Assembly (NCBI GenBank): GCA_018110985.1
Contig: JAGAWT010000024.1
Location: 119,965 to 183,964, forward strand
Source of the DNA: Oscillospiraceae bacterium
Lineage (GTDB): Bacteria > Bacillota > Clostridia > Oscillospirales > Ruminococcaceae
Direction of reading: 5' to 3'
Length of the DNA stretch: 64,000 nucleotides
The notes beneath the pieces were generated by a model. The model ran no database searches. It was not told the origin of the DNA and worked only from the letters and a program-made list of their open reading frames with translations. A program made the translations under genes and the position numbers. Of the stretch, positions 51,958 to 60,672 are shown one piece after another; position 1 is the stretch's first letter; the number at the start of each line of letters is the position of its first letter.

Positions 51958-51986
51958 CCCGCTGTCAAAAGACAGCGGGCTTTTTT
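51958..51986 (+). terminator. Terminator after the transporter operon
   Basis: A 9-bp perfect stem (51958-51966 with 51971-51979, loop AAAA), then C and six T. Confidence 0.9.
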
Positions 51987-52000
51987 AAAGCTCATAGCTT

Positions 52001-52105
52001 ATACTAATTTCTGACCGATGTATAGACAAGAAACAAGCCGCAAATGCTTGAATATAAGGGATTTGAGGCTCGGAGATCGTCTATACATCGAGGAAGAATT
52101 AGTAT
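52001..52105 (+). repeat. 105-bp palindromic repeat, copy F
   Basis: Full-length copy with arms ATACTAATT and AATTAGTAT. TTA flanks the unit on both sides. It lies between the convergent transporter operon and the C39-like gene. Confidence 0.9.
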
Positions 52106-52135
52106 TAGGTCCTGCAAGAGAACCGATCCATTTAT

Positions 52136-52161
52136 AAAAGCTCCCGTTTTCGGGAGCTTTT
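52136..52161 (-). terminator. Terminator after the C39-like gene
   Basis: AAAAGCTCCCG/CGGGAGCTTTT (52136-52146 with 52151-52161), usable on both strands. Confidence 0.75.
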
Positions 52162-52163
52162 TG

Positions 52164-52688
52164 TCATTCAAGTATATAACCCATGACATACTGTCTTTTG
52201 GAGCAAAGGGCGGTCAGATCCTTCACCGCAGAGGTGCTTTTAAGGTCGTTGTAGCGGTTGCACACATCCAGTCTTTCGGTGTTTCTTCCATCCACAGCCA
52301 TAAAGTGCATGGTGGATAGGAAAGGCTTTCCCGTCCAGCAGCAGACTATGCCTATATGACCCTTCAGTCTGAAAGCAAACTCATGGTAGCGCCTGATGCT
52401 GTGTACTCTTATGCCGGCTTTAGCTGCTGCCCAAGCATACCTGAAAGGCGACACACCCAGCAGACCGAAGAGAGTGAGTGCATTTCGCCCTACTGCGGAG
52501 TGTATCAGCCTCAGATCCGCCCTCCTGCCGGAAAGCACCATGGCGTTGTAAAGTGCAATAACACCGCATCCGTTGTAGGACATGGGCTTCAAGCCCAGCC
52601 GCACATCCGACACCTCACAGCTCCCCTGCCCGTTGAGCAGCACTCCATCGGGGATCAAGGGGATATCAGCCTGTTTTCTCCTTGACAA
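52164..52688 (-). CDS. Peptidase C39-like (papain-fold) protein of uncertain start
   Basis: A protein of up to 174 aa. The NGCGVIALYNAMVLSG segment (about residues 39-54) resembles the cysteine-nucleophile helix of C39-like peptidases, and HFMAVDGRN (about 129) could hold the histidine. No signal peptide or membrane helix is seen. The frame begins at TTG 52688 inside the aminotransferase gene (23-bp overlap); there is no ATG before residue 36, so a TTG or GTG start is required and the true N-terminus is unsure. It is the last gene of the hydrogenase-Lrp-aminotransferase strand. Confidence 0.6.
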   Translation of the reverse strand: MSRRKQADIPLIPDGVLLNGQGSCEVSDVRLGLKPMSYNGCGVIALYNAMVLSGRRADLRLIHSAVGRNALTLFGLLGVSPFRYAWAAAKAGIRVHSIRRYHEFAFRLKGHIGIVCCWTGKPFLSTMHFMAVDGRNTERLDVCNRYNDLKSTSAVKDLTALCSKRQYVMGYILE

Positions 52689-53838
52689 ACTTTTCCATCC
52701 TTTCGACTGCCGTCATAATGTGGTTGATGGAATATGCATAAGAGATCCTGATGTGACCCTCTCCCGTTTCTCCGAAGGCATTTCCGGGAACTACAGCCAC
52801 ACTGTATCTGTCAAGCAGTTCCTCGCAGAATCTTTCGCTTGAAAGACCCGTCCTCTTTATGGAAGGGAAGGCGTAGAAGGCTCCCTCCGGCTCAAAGCAG
52901 TCAAGTCCGATGCGGTTGAGAGCGTGTACCAGCCACCGTCTGCGCTGATCGTATTCCTCTCTCATCTTCACGATATCTTCATCGCAGCTTCTGAGAGCCT
53001 CCACTGCAGCATACTGGGACACTGTGGGGGAACACATTATAGCATACTGATGTATTTTCAGCATCTGGGATGTCAGGGGTTCGGGAGCAGCAATGTACCC
53101 CATTCTCCACCCCGTCATGGAGTAGGCTTTGGAAAATCCGTCCACAAGGATGGTCCTCTCTGCCATATTCCCTATCTGTGTGATGGAAACGTGCTTTTCA
53201 CCGTAGGTCAGGGAACTGTATATCTCATCGGAAAGGACCAGAATATCCGTCCCCTCCAGCACCTCTGCGATCTTTTCAAGGTCGCTCCTTGTCATGATGC
53301 CGCCTGTGGGATTGTTGGGGAAAGGCAGCACCAGCAGCTTTGTCCTGCTGCTTATCTTTTCCTTCAAAGCCTCCGGGGTCAGCTTGAACTTGTCCTCAGC
53401 CCTTGTGGGGATAGGAACAGGCACACCGCCGCTAAGGGAGACTATGGGAGAGTAACATACAAAGCAGGGTTCAACTATAAGCACCTCATCTCCGGGGTCT
53501 ACAAGGCTCCTTATGGCTATGTCTATGCCCTCGGATCCGCCTACGGTCACTATTATCTGTGACTCAGGCTCATACTCCACACCTATCCTCTTTTGTATGT
53601 TGCCTGAAATAGCCTTTCTCAGATCAGCAAGTCCCTTGTTGGCAGTATACTTTGTCCTGCCCCTTTCAAGGGATGTTATGGCTGCCTGGCGTACAGACCA
53701 AGGGGTCTGGAAATCGGGTTCGCCCACGCCGAGAGATATTATCCCCTCTCTTGCATTTGCCAGATCAAAGAACTTTCTTATGCCGGACGGCTTCATTTCC
53801 CTGCATTTTTTTGCAATCAGACTGTCATAGTTTATCAC
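52666..53838 (-). CDS. PLP-dependent class I aminotransferase
   Basis: A 390-aa fold-type I aminotransferase with SLGVGEPDF near residue 35, FPNNPTGG near 172 and PLP lysine in DGFSKAYSMTGWRMGY near 238. The type resembles aspartate/aromatic aminotransferases, but substrate cannot be fixed. Its start overlaps the end of the Lrp-type regulator gene by 4 bp, a common pairing in Clostridia that suggests control by an amino acid. Confidence 0.9.
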   Translation of the reverse strand: MINYDSLIAKKCREMKPSGIRKFFDLANAREGIISLGVGEPDFQTPWSVRQAAITSLERGRTKYTANKGLADLRKAISGNIQKRIGVEYEPESQIIVTVGGSEGIDIAIRSLVDPGDEVLIVEPCFVCYSPIVSLSGGVPVPIPTRAEDKFKLTPEALKEKISSRTKLLVLPFPNNPTGGIMTRSDLEKIAEVLEGTDILVLSDEIYSSLTYGEKHVSITQIGNMAERTILVDGFSKAYSMTGWRMGYIAAPEPLTSQMLKIHQYAIMCSPTVSQYAAVEALRSCDEDIVKMREEYDQRRRWLVHALNRIGLDCFEPEGAFYAFPSIKRTGLSSERFCEELLDRYSVAVVPGNAFGETGEGHIRISYAYSINHIMTAVERMEKFVKEKTG

Positions 53839-54314
53839 GGAGATACTAATCCCCTTTCATCTGCGACCTCACCATCAATGACAAAGCCGCTTTCTTTGTA
53901 TCTTTTCAGTACGAAATGTGTGGATGTGGAAAGCACGCCCGGCAGGGTAGAGAGCCTTCTTGCCACAAACAGAGCCACTTCCTTGTAGTTTGTACCCGAA
54001 AGGGTAACAGCCAGGTCGAAGGAACCTGCCATAAGTGTAACGGAATCCACTTCCTCAAAGGACATGATAGTTTTTGCTATCTGATCAAAGCCGTTTTCCG
54101 CCTGTGGGGTCACCTTTACCTCTATGAATGCAGTCACCGAATCAGTGTCTGAAAAATCTTCCGCCGTCACAGCCATATAACCCTTTATAACTCCGCTTTT
54201 TTCGTAGCCCTCTATCTTTGCGGCAGTCTCCTCCGGGGAAAGTCCCGCCAATGCGGCAAGATCCTCAACGGAGAGCCTTGCATTGGTCTTTAAGATCTTA
54301 AGCAGCTTATCCAT
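53835..54314 (-). CDS. Lrp/AsnC-family transcriptional regulator
   Basis: A 159-aa regulator with an N-terminal helix-turn-helix (LLKILKTNARLSVEDLAALA) and a C-terminal RAM ligand-binding domain (about residues 65-145). I choose ATG 54314, 8 bases after AAGGAAGGG; an ATG at 54338 overlaps the hydrogenase stop and is possible. It is sandwiched between the hydrogenase and the aminotransferase, all on one strand, and likely senses an amino acid. Confidence 0.85.
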   Translation of the reverse strand: MDKLLKILKTNARLSVEDLAALAGLSPEETAAKIEGYEKSGVIKGYMAVTAEDFSDTDSVTAFIEVKVTPQAENGFDQIAKTIMSFEEVDSVTLMAGSFDLAVTLSGTNYKEVALFVARRLSTLPGVLSTSTHFVLKRYKESGFVIDGEVADERGLVSP

Positions 54315-54334
54315 TTGCATATCCCTTCCTTTTT

Positions 54335-55864
54335 TCATATATCAAGCGAGAACTTTTCGAGCAGCTCCAGATCGGACACATAATCCGTTTCGGAAGCCAA
54401 CTTCTTTTCCGCCTGGTTTTTATATTTTTCTATTCCCACAGTAGCTTTGTTTACTGCGCTGAGAGTTCCGGCACCTGCCACACAGCCGCCGGGGCAAGCC
54501 ATTCCTTCAAGAAGGCAGCCGTCGTACTTGTGCGCCTTTGCCAGCTGGAGCAGTTTCTTACATTCGCTGAGCCCCTGTGCGGAAAAGGTCTTTACATCCC
54601 GCTCAGGTGCGATGCGCTTTATCTCCTCCGCCACGGCTTTCGCCACACCTCCGCTGACGGCAAAGCCTCTGCCTGCTGCGGTAGCACCTTCAAGAGGCAC
54701 TGCCTCCTCTGCGGGGATATTGTCAAGATCCACTTCCTTTGCCTCAAACATACCCATAAGCTCTTCAAAGGTGAGGACAAAATCCACATAGCTCCTGATA
54801 GTCCTGCGGCTCGCTTCCAGCTTTTTTGCGCTGCAGGGTCCTATAAAGGCGATCATGCAGTCAGGATCCTTTTTCTTTTCAAGCCTTGCAGTGAGCACCA
54901 TCGGGGTGAGAGCCATGGAAATATTCTTGGCAAGCTCCGGGAACAGCTTCTTTGCCATCACAGACCAGGACGGGCAGCAGGATGTGGCAAGGAAGTCCAG
55001 CTTTTCAGGGACATTCTCCACAAAGTCCTTTGCTTCCTCCACGGTGCAAAGATCCGCTCCCACAGCTACTTCAACCACACTGTCAAAGCCAAGTCTCCTC
55101 ATGGCGGCGGTCAGCCTGTCCGGTGTGAGCTTTGCACCGAACTGACCGTAAAAGGCAGGCGCCACAATGGCGACTACTCTCTTGTTCGTTTTTATGGCAT
55201 GGATGAGCTGGAATATCTGCCCCTTGTCGGCAATTGCGCCGAAGGGACAATTCACAAGGCACATCCCACAGGAAACGCATTTATCATAGTCAATGGTAGC
55301 CCGCCCGTGTTCATCGGAGCCTATGGCATCCATGCCGCAGGCACGGGCACAGGGTCTTTCCACTTTAAGGATGGCTCCGTAGGGGCAAACATCCTTGCAG
55401 CGTCCGCATTTGATACACTTTTCCTTGTCTATGATGGACTTTCCGTGCCTTATGGAGATAGCGCCCTTGGGACACACCACCTGACAGGGGTTCTCAAAGC
55501 AGCCCTGACACACCTCGGTCACATGATAGTGCAGGGTGGGGCAGGCATTGCAGGCAAAGGAGATTATGTTTATAAGCGGCGGATCGTAATACTTTTCCGC
55601 AATGGCGCTCTCCTCCACTCCCCTTGAAACAGGTGCGTGTTCACTTATATCCCTGAGAGGGAGCCCCATGGCAAGGCGCAGCCTTTCCTCTACTATGGCT
55701 CTTTCAAGGAAGATTGATTCCCTGTGCTGTGCCACATCTCCGGGGCAGATCCTGTAGGGGATGTCCTCCATCCTGGAGTAGTCACCGCCCTCATAGGCGA
55801 GCTTTGCCACCTCGGTGAACACCTTTCTGCGCATATCGGTAACAGAAGAATAAATACCTCTCAT
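54335..55864 (-). CDS. [FeFe]-hydrogenase, monomeric type with ferredoxin-like clusters
   Basis: A 509-aa hydrogenase that likely makes H2 from reduced ferredoxin. The N-terminal 90 residues are unfamiliar; then come CNAC/CQGC cysteines and [4Fe-4S] motifs CIKCGRCKDVCP near 152 and CVSCGMCLVNCP near 194. The H-cluster region has TSCCPSW near 294, IGPCSAKKLE near 344 in place of the usual MPC, and EGMACPGGCVAGAG near 454. All four H-cluster cysteines are present. The GPC variant suggests a branch other than the classic CpI type, perhaps group B. No NADH-linked partner subunits are nearby. Confidence 0.9.
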   Translation of the reverse strand: MRGIYSSVTDMRRKVFTEVAKLAYEGGDYSRMEDIPYRICPGDVAQHRESIFLERAIVEERLRLAMGLPLRDISEHAPVSRGVEESAIAEKYYDPPLINIISFACNACPTLHYHVTEVCQGCFENPCQVVCPKGAISIRHGKSIIDKEKCIKCGRCKDVCPYGAILKVERPCARACGMDAIGSDEHGRATIDYDKCVSCGMCLVNCPFGAIADKGQIFQLIHAIKTNKRVVAIVAPAFYGQFGAKLTPDRLTAAMRRLGFDSVVEVAVGADLCTVEEAKDFVENVPEKLDFLATSCCPSWSVMAKKLFPELAKNISMALTPMVLTARLEKKKDPDCMIAFIGPCSAKKLEASRRTIRSYVDFVLTFEELMGMFEAKEVDLDNIPAEEAVPLEGATAAGRGFAVSGGVAKAVAEEIKRIAPERDVKTFSAQGLSECKKLLQLAKAHKYDGCLLEGMACPGGCVAGAGTLSAVNKATVGIEKYKNQAEKKLASETDYVSDLELLEKFSLDI

Positions 55865-55925
55865 TTGGACGACCTTTCATTAAATCAAGAATACAGGCTT
55901 CTTTGTCTTTAACAGGATCGGATAT

Positions 55926-56345
55926 TCAGGTCCTGAATTCATCTATAAGATGCTCATCGTCAAATTCCTGTGTCACATCGTCCCATATCAGGCAGGAGCT
56001 GAGCTCCTTGCACCTGTAAAAATCCGTAAAGACTATACGCATAGTCTGTGTGGACAGTATATTCTTTTTCTGGACGGTTATGGGGCTGTCTGTATGACCG
56101 TTAAGAACGGCAAGGCTCCTGTCCTCCGTGATATTCTTTCCTCTGAAGTGCCTGAAGCTGTCCCCTTCATAGAACCTTGCCTCTATCACTCCCGCCTTTC
56201 TTGAAGAAAGAGCCTGTACATAATCATCCCCGTTTTCAAGTATGACGGGTATGCAGGTATTCTCCGGGAGCCCCTCAAAGGTAGCGTAGATATCCTCTAT
56301 CGTCACGTTGTTGATTATCACCTTTTCATTGATGATGATATTCAT
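55926..56345 (-). CDS. Small protein of unknown function (139 aa)
   Basis: I do not recognise it. It is acidic, without signal peptide or membrane helix, with a central predicted beta-rich part (GKNITEDRSLAVLNGHT). The start at ATG 56345 shares one base with the stop of the preceding gene, so the two are translated together. A GTG one codon earlier is possible. Confidence 0.6.
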   Translation of the reverse strand: MNIIINEKVIINNVTIEDIYATFEGLPENTCIPVILENGDDYVQALSSRKAGVIEARFYEGDSFRHFRGKNITEDRSLAVLNGHTDSPITVQKKNILSTQTMRIVFTDFYRCKELSSCLIWDDVTQEFDDEHLIDEFRT

Positions 56346-56632
56346 CACTTATCACCTGTTACAGCGTTCTCGTTTTCCGTGCCCGCAAGCATATTTTCCT
56401 CTTCAAGTATCCTGAGAGTGATCCTCTGCCAGCTGTCCCACTCGCCGTTGGGCATATCGTGGGTAAAATACAGGCTGTTTTCCGTGGTCTCCGCAGTTAT
56501 AAGCCCGCCGTACCAGCTGTGCTTCGTGTCTATAACGCCGTCATAGCACAGAAACCTTGCGAAAAGTTCCTCTGTCTGTGCGGAGGTGAGGGAAACAAAG
56601 CTTTCCGTAACATCTATTTTAACGGTCTTCAT
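56345..56632 (-). CDS. Small protein of unknown function (95 aa)
   Basis: No family recognised. The N-terminus MKTVKIDVTESFVSLTSAQ and the internal WYGGLITAETTENSLYF suggest a compact alpha/beta protein; acidic tail. It starts at ATG 56632 after AAGG and is coupled to the next gene. Confidence 0.6.
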   Translation of the reverse strand: MKTVKIDVTESFVSLTSAQTEELFARFLCYDGVIDTKHSWYGGLITAETTENSLYFTHDMPNGEWDSWQRITLRILEEENMLAGTENENAVTGDK

Positions 56633-56696
56633 GATTACCATCCTTATCTGATACTTGAAAGATCGGCACTTTTATGTTAAAATGTCATAGGTGCTC

Positions 56697-57656
56697 TCAG
56701 ATGATATAATACCAGCAGTCATTGTTATCAACTTCTTCCACCTGAGAGATGGAAGGAGTCTTTCCGGAGAAGTTCACCATAAGCTCCTGATTCTTTATGC
56801 TGACCCTTGCACCCGCCTTGATGGACGTGGTGATAAAGGCATTTCCTCCGATGACCACATCTCTTCCTATGACTGTCTCTCCGCCAAGTATGGACGCACC
56901 GGAATAAATGGTGACATTATCCTCAATGGTGGGATGACGCTTTTTCGACCTGAGAGACTGTCCGCCCCTTGTGGAAAGAGCACCGAGAGTGACCCCCTGA
57001 TACACCTTCACATTGTTGCCTATAACAGTGGTCTCACCTATTACTATGCCCGTACCGTGATCTATAAAGAAATATTTGCCGATCGTAGCTCCGGGGTGTA
57101 TGTCTATACCGGTAACGGAATGGGCGTGCTCCGTCATTATCCTGGGGATAAGAGGCACTCCAAGAAGATACAGTTCATGAGCCAGCCTGTATACCATTAT
57201 GGCGTAAAGACCGGGATAGGAGTAGATTATCTCATCCGTGTTGAAAGCAGCGGGGTCGCCGTCAAAGGTAGCCTGTACATCTGTCTGTATGTACTCTCTT
57301 ATCTTAGGTATGGTGGAGAGGAAGTCTATCGCCATTTTCTCGGCGCACTTCTCCGTCCCAAGCTCGTCAAGGCACTCACAGCCCTCCACATAGCGCAGTA
57401 CGATGGATATCTGCTTTACAAGATTATAGAGCACATCCTCAAGCTGCATGGTGATGTTGTTGTGAACAGTGTACACCTTGTAGCTGCGGTTCTTGAAGAA
57501 GCCCGGAAAGACTACATTTCTGAGCTGTTCTATAATGCGTACTATGACCTCCTTGTCCGGCTGGGAAAACCCGTCATACCTGTCAATGTCACGATCGGTG
57601 GAATAGTCGGACAGTATCACCTGCACAAGGTCATTGAGTTTTGTCTCTATATTCAA
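56697..57656 (-). CDS. cysE: Serine O-acetyltransferase
   Basis: Makes O-acetylserine for cysteine synthesis. The C-terminal left-handed beta-helix has the SATase signature DIHPGATIGKYFFIDHGTG and hexapeptide repeats such as VIGNNVKVYQGVTLGA. The extra helical N-terminus of about 180 residues makes it longer (319 aa) than CysE of E. coli, a form seen in gut anaerobes. I infer a TTG start at 57656 because GGAGG is 10 bases upstream; an ATG 11 codons earlier has no site. No cysK is adjacent. Confidence 0.85.
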   Translation of the reverse strand: MNIETKLNDLVQVILSDYSTDRDIDRYDGFSQPDKEVIVRIIEQLRNVVFPGFFKNRSYKVYTVHNNITMQLEDVLYNLVKQISIVLRYVEGCECLDELGTEKCAEKMAIDFLSTIPKIREYIQTDVQATFDGDPAAFNTDEIIYSYPGLYAIMVYRLAHELYLLGVPLIPRIMTEHAHSVTGIDIHPGATIGKYFFIDHGTGIVIGETTVIGNNVKVYQGVTLGALSTRGGQSLRSKKRHPTIEDNVTIYSGASILGGETVIGRDVVIGGNAFITTSIKAGARVSIKNQELMVNFSGKTPSISQVEEVDNNDCWYYII

Positions 57657-57715
57657 AGCTAAGCTACCTCCATACTGTAAAGCATACAATATTTTAAATG
57701 TAAAGGATGATCCGA

Positions 57716-58276
57716 ATGAAAAGCTTCAATGCACTCGATATTTCAAAAAAAGTAATAGCCGCTCATGTCCGTGAGGGCAGTATATGTATAGATGCCACTA
57801 TGGGCAGAGGGAACGACACTGCCTATCTCTGCTCTCTTGCTGGCAGCAGCGGAAAGGTCACAGCCTTTGACATCCAGGATGATGCCATAAACAGCACCGC
57901 CCTGCTGCTTGAAAGCAAGGGTCTCTCAGCCCGTCTAATAAAGGAAAGCCATGAAAACATGGACAGATACGCCGAAAAGGGAACAGTGGACTGTATCACT
58001 TTCAATCTTGGGTGGCTGCCGGGAGGAGATCACACCGTCCACACCATGCCCGAGAGCAGCATAACGGCTCTGCAAAAGGCTATGGAGCTTCTCAGCGACA
58101 CAGGCATCATTTCACTTATAATCTACTACGGCAGAGATACGGGCTTTGAAGAAAAGGAAAGGGTCATGGATTTTCTGAAAAGTGTTGACAGCAAAAAGTA
58201 CACAGTCATCATATCCGAATTTGCGAACCGTCCAAACTGTCCGCCCATCCCCGTTTTCATTTTCAGGAACCTGTAA
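57716..58276 (+). CDS. mnmM: MnmM/YtqB-type tRNA-modifying SAM methyltransferase
   Basis: A 186-aa class I methyltransferase. SAM-binding DATMGRGNDT near residue 28 and the characteristic FNLGWLPGGDH near residue 100 match the YtqB/MnmM family, which completes mnm5s2U in the tRNA wobble position. I start at ATG 57716, with AAAGG 9 bases upstream; the ATG three codons earlier lies too close to it. It is divergent from cysE and convergent with the GGDEF gene. Confidence 0.85.
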   Translation: MKSFNALDISKKVIAAHVREGSICIDATMGRGNDTAYLCSLAGSSGKVTAFDIQDDAINSTALLLESKGLSARLIKESHENMDRYAEKGTVDCITFNLGWLPGGDHTVHTMPESSITALQKAMELLSDTGIISLIIYYGRDTGFEEKERVMDFLKSVDSKKYTVIISEFANRPNCPPIPVFIFRNL

Positions 58277-58288
58277 GGCATTTCAAGC

Positions 58289-59344
58289 CTACAGCCGCTC
58301 CCCTGTCAGCATTATGGTGGCTGCCAGCAGCTTTGCCAGGAAATACATGAGAGCGGTCTCCTCCTCCTGCCAGATGCGTTTGCTGCGGCACTCTGCCAGT
58401 ATAAGGTAACCGAACGCTTTTACACCCATGCTGACCTTTACCACCATAAAGGATTCTATACCGTGCTTTTCGAGCACGCCGTAAAAGCAGGGGCTTATCT
58501 CCCTTATAAGAGACGGGTCATTTGCAAAGTAAACATCATTGCTGAGCACCCTGCCCACATCCGTGACCTTTTCCTCAAGCCCCCGGTCTATGACCGAGTG
58601 CATAACGCAGTCCTCGCCTGCGTAGTAAAGGTCGCTGATCTTCATCTCATCAATGAGAAGCGGCAGGACGGAAGCAAACTTGTTCTTTATGCCCGGTACA
58701 GTCTCAAACTGACGCACAAGGCTGTGCATGGAGGTATATATACCGCGCCTTGCAATGTGACTTATCTCTATATCCTTATGCTTTTCCTCCACATATATGA
58801 TATAGCAGTTTCTCCCCTTGGTCTTTCCCCTGTACAATGTCTTGTCTATAAGCTCAAAAAGCCCGTTGTGATCCTTTGCATCATATGGGTATGTGGCACA
58901 TCCGACAGTAGCCGTAACAAAGGGTGAAAAACCTGACACATCTATATTTTTGCGCAGTACACCGCCTGCACCGTATAATCCGCCGAAAAACTCCTTTTTC
59001 TGCTCGTATTCGATGTGTTCAAGGTCGATGAACAGCAGTTCGTCTCCGCCGAACCTCCCTACCACGCCAAAGCCTGACATATGCTTTTCCATCCCGTCTG
59101 CCAGCGCCTTCAGCACCGCATCCCCGGTCTTGTGGCCGTAGGTGTCGTTTATGAACTTGAAATTATCTATATCCAGCATACCGTAGGTAAAGGGTATGCC
59201 CTTTTCAATGAGATATACGGCAAAATCCGCCACATCACGGCGGGACAGCACATTTGTAAGGGAATCCAGATGGTGTATTATATCATCCCCGTCAAGCAGC
59301 TTTTCAAAATAGGGATACTTTGAAAGTTCTTCCTTTGTATACAA
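58289..59344 (-). CDS. GGDEF-domain diguanylate cyclase-type protein
   Basis: A 351-aa cytoplasmic protein. The GGDEF domain comes first (about residues 25-180): LTNVLSRRD, MLDIDNFKFINDTYGH and RFGGDELLF, where the last residue is leucine rather than phenylalanine but the catalytic GGDE is intact. Residues about 190-350 look like a GAF-type sensor with LYYAGEDCVMHS. The reverse of the usual sensor-first order is notable. Together with the EAL protein at 15.8 kb it could set c-di-GMP levels. Confidence 0.82.
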   Translation of the reverse strand: MYTKEELSKYPYFEKLLDGDDIIHHLDSLTNVLSRRDVADFAVYLIEKGIPFTYGMLDIDNFKFINDTYGHKTGDAVLKALADGMEKHMSGFGVVGRFGGDELLFIDLEHIEYEQKKEFFGGLYGAGGVLRKNIDVSGFSPFVTATVGCATYPYDAKDHNGLFELIDKTLYRGKTKGRNCYIIYVEEKHKDIEISHIARRGIYTSMHSLVRQFETVPGIKNKFASVLPLLIDEMKISDLYYAGEDCVMHSVIDRGLEEKVTDVGRVLSNDVYFANDPSLIREISPCFYGVLEKHGIESFMVVKVSMGVKAFGYLILAECRSKRIWQEEETALMYFLAKLLAATIMLTGERL

Positions 59345-59362
59345 CTGTCCTGCCCCCTCGTA

Positions 59363-60616
59363 CTACTGTCTGTTTTTCTGCCTTCTGACCGTTCTTGTGT
59401 ACACATCCTCCGACTTTGTGACAGTCATGGGATCGTTTATATAGCTATCTGCACGGGATGCCCGTGCCACCGGCTTCATGGAGGCATAGCCCGTGGCTCC
59501 CCCTATCATGCCGCTGATGATGCCCGCAATTATGAATATATAGTCTCCGTCCCCAAAAAGGAAATAAGCTATGACTGCCGCTATTACTGCCCATATGATG
59601 ACCCGCAGCACCATTTTTCCGGTGTCTATTGGGAGGTCGCCTATAAATGCACCTGTCTGACCGTTCATGGCAAAACGGTAGGCCTTGTCGTTCCACTTTG
59701 TCACAAGGTACCAGACAGGCAGCAGTGCATAGCCCGTCTTGGAGTACTCCACATCCACATTTTCGGAAAGTGCCTTTACATGGTCGTGATGCACCGTTTT
59801 CTTTGCAAGGGCCTTGGCAGTGTTCTCTATCCTGTCCTGCGCCCTTTTTTTGTCCTCATCCTCGGAAACATTGAACCTTTCCGCCATAAAGCCCGGCAGA
59901 TAGGACATGGAAAAGTCCTTCATCCCCTCATGCTTGTAGGGCTCAACAGAATCCATCAGGTCATCCGGCATCCTCTTCGAGGCATCCACGGGGATATCCT
60001 TAAAGGAAACATGACCCGCTCTCTCGGCGCTGTAATACTTCCTTATCTCCTCATCGGGAGTATCCGTTCTGTCGTATGCCTCATAGCGGGCATCCACAGA
60101 GGCTGTCCCGGAAAAGAGCCAGAAAGGGACATAAACGCCCTGTATCTCCTCAACATGGTTGTTTTCGGCAAAGGACTTGGGCAGGAGCTTCTTTGACTTA
60201 TAATAGTCGCTGTACCTTTTCTCCGCCTGCTCCTTTGTAAAGGAAAAGGGGATCATGCAGTCGGGACGCAGCGCCCCGCTGAAGCTCGCAGGAACGATGG
60301 TATTGTTTCCGCAGTAGGGGCAGCGCATAGCCGAAGTGTTTTCATCCGCTATAAGCTCCGCTCCGCAGGAGGAACAGGAGTAGGCACGCATATTGTCCGC
60401 ATCCTCTCCCCATTCGGAGTTCTCCCCGGGACTGCTCTGCTGAACACCTTCCTGTGCAAGCTGTTCTTCCTTTTTCTTATAGTGCTCTTCTATCTCCTCC
60501 ACGGTGAATTCGCTGTCACAGAATTCGCAGTGGAGCTTTCCCAGTCTCGGGTCAAAACTCAGTTCTGCCCCGCAGGCGAGACAGTTTACCGCCATTGTCT
60601 TGTTCTGTATTTCCAT
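59363..60616 (-). CDS. Double zinc-ribbon membrane protein
   Basis: A 417-aa protein with two TFIIB-like zinc ribbons (CLACGAELSF...CEFC at residues 13-35, CSSCGAEL...CPYCG at 81-100), a middle region of about 200 residues and two C-terminal membrane helices (about 335-380), then a basic tail. A family of similar proteins is common in Firmicutes, with no known role. AAAAGG precedes the ATG. An 11-bp hairpin (60630-60640 with 60653-60663) lies in the gap upstream. Confidence 0.78.
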   Translation of the reverse strand: MEIQNKTMAVNCLACGAELSFDPRLGKLHCEFCDSEFTVEEIEEHYKKKEEQLAQEGVQQSSPGENSEWGEDADNMRAYSCSSCGAELIADENTSAMRCPYCGNNTIVPASFSGALRPDCMIPFSFTKEQAEKRYSDYYKSKKLLPKSFAENNHVEEIQGVYVPFWLFSGTASVDARYEAYDRTDTPDEEIRKYYSAERAGHVSFKDIPVDASKRMPDDLMDSVEPYKHEGMKDFSMSYLPGFMAERFNVSEDEDKKRAQDRIENTAKALAKKTVHHDHVKALSENVDVEYSKTGYALLPVWYLVTKWNDKAYRFAMNGQTGAFIGDLPIDTGKMVLRVIIWAVIAAVIAYFLFGDGDYIFIIAGIISGMIGGATGYASMKPVARASRADSYINDPMTVTKSEDVYTRTVRRQKNRQ

Positions 60617-60672
60617 ATAATAGCCTTTTTGCTCCCGCAGCGCTCATCAACACTGCGGGAGCACCCTGAAGA

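Noticed and set aside
54335..55864. The hydrogenase as the catalytic subunit of an NADH-bifurcating trimer
   Set aside because: No HydB- or HydC-type subunit lies next to it; the HydB-like protein in this window belongs to the distant Flx-Hdr operon.
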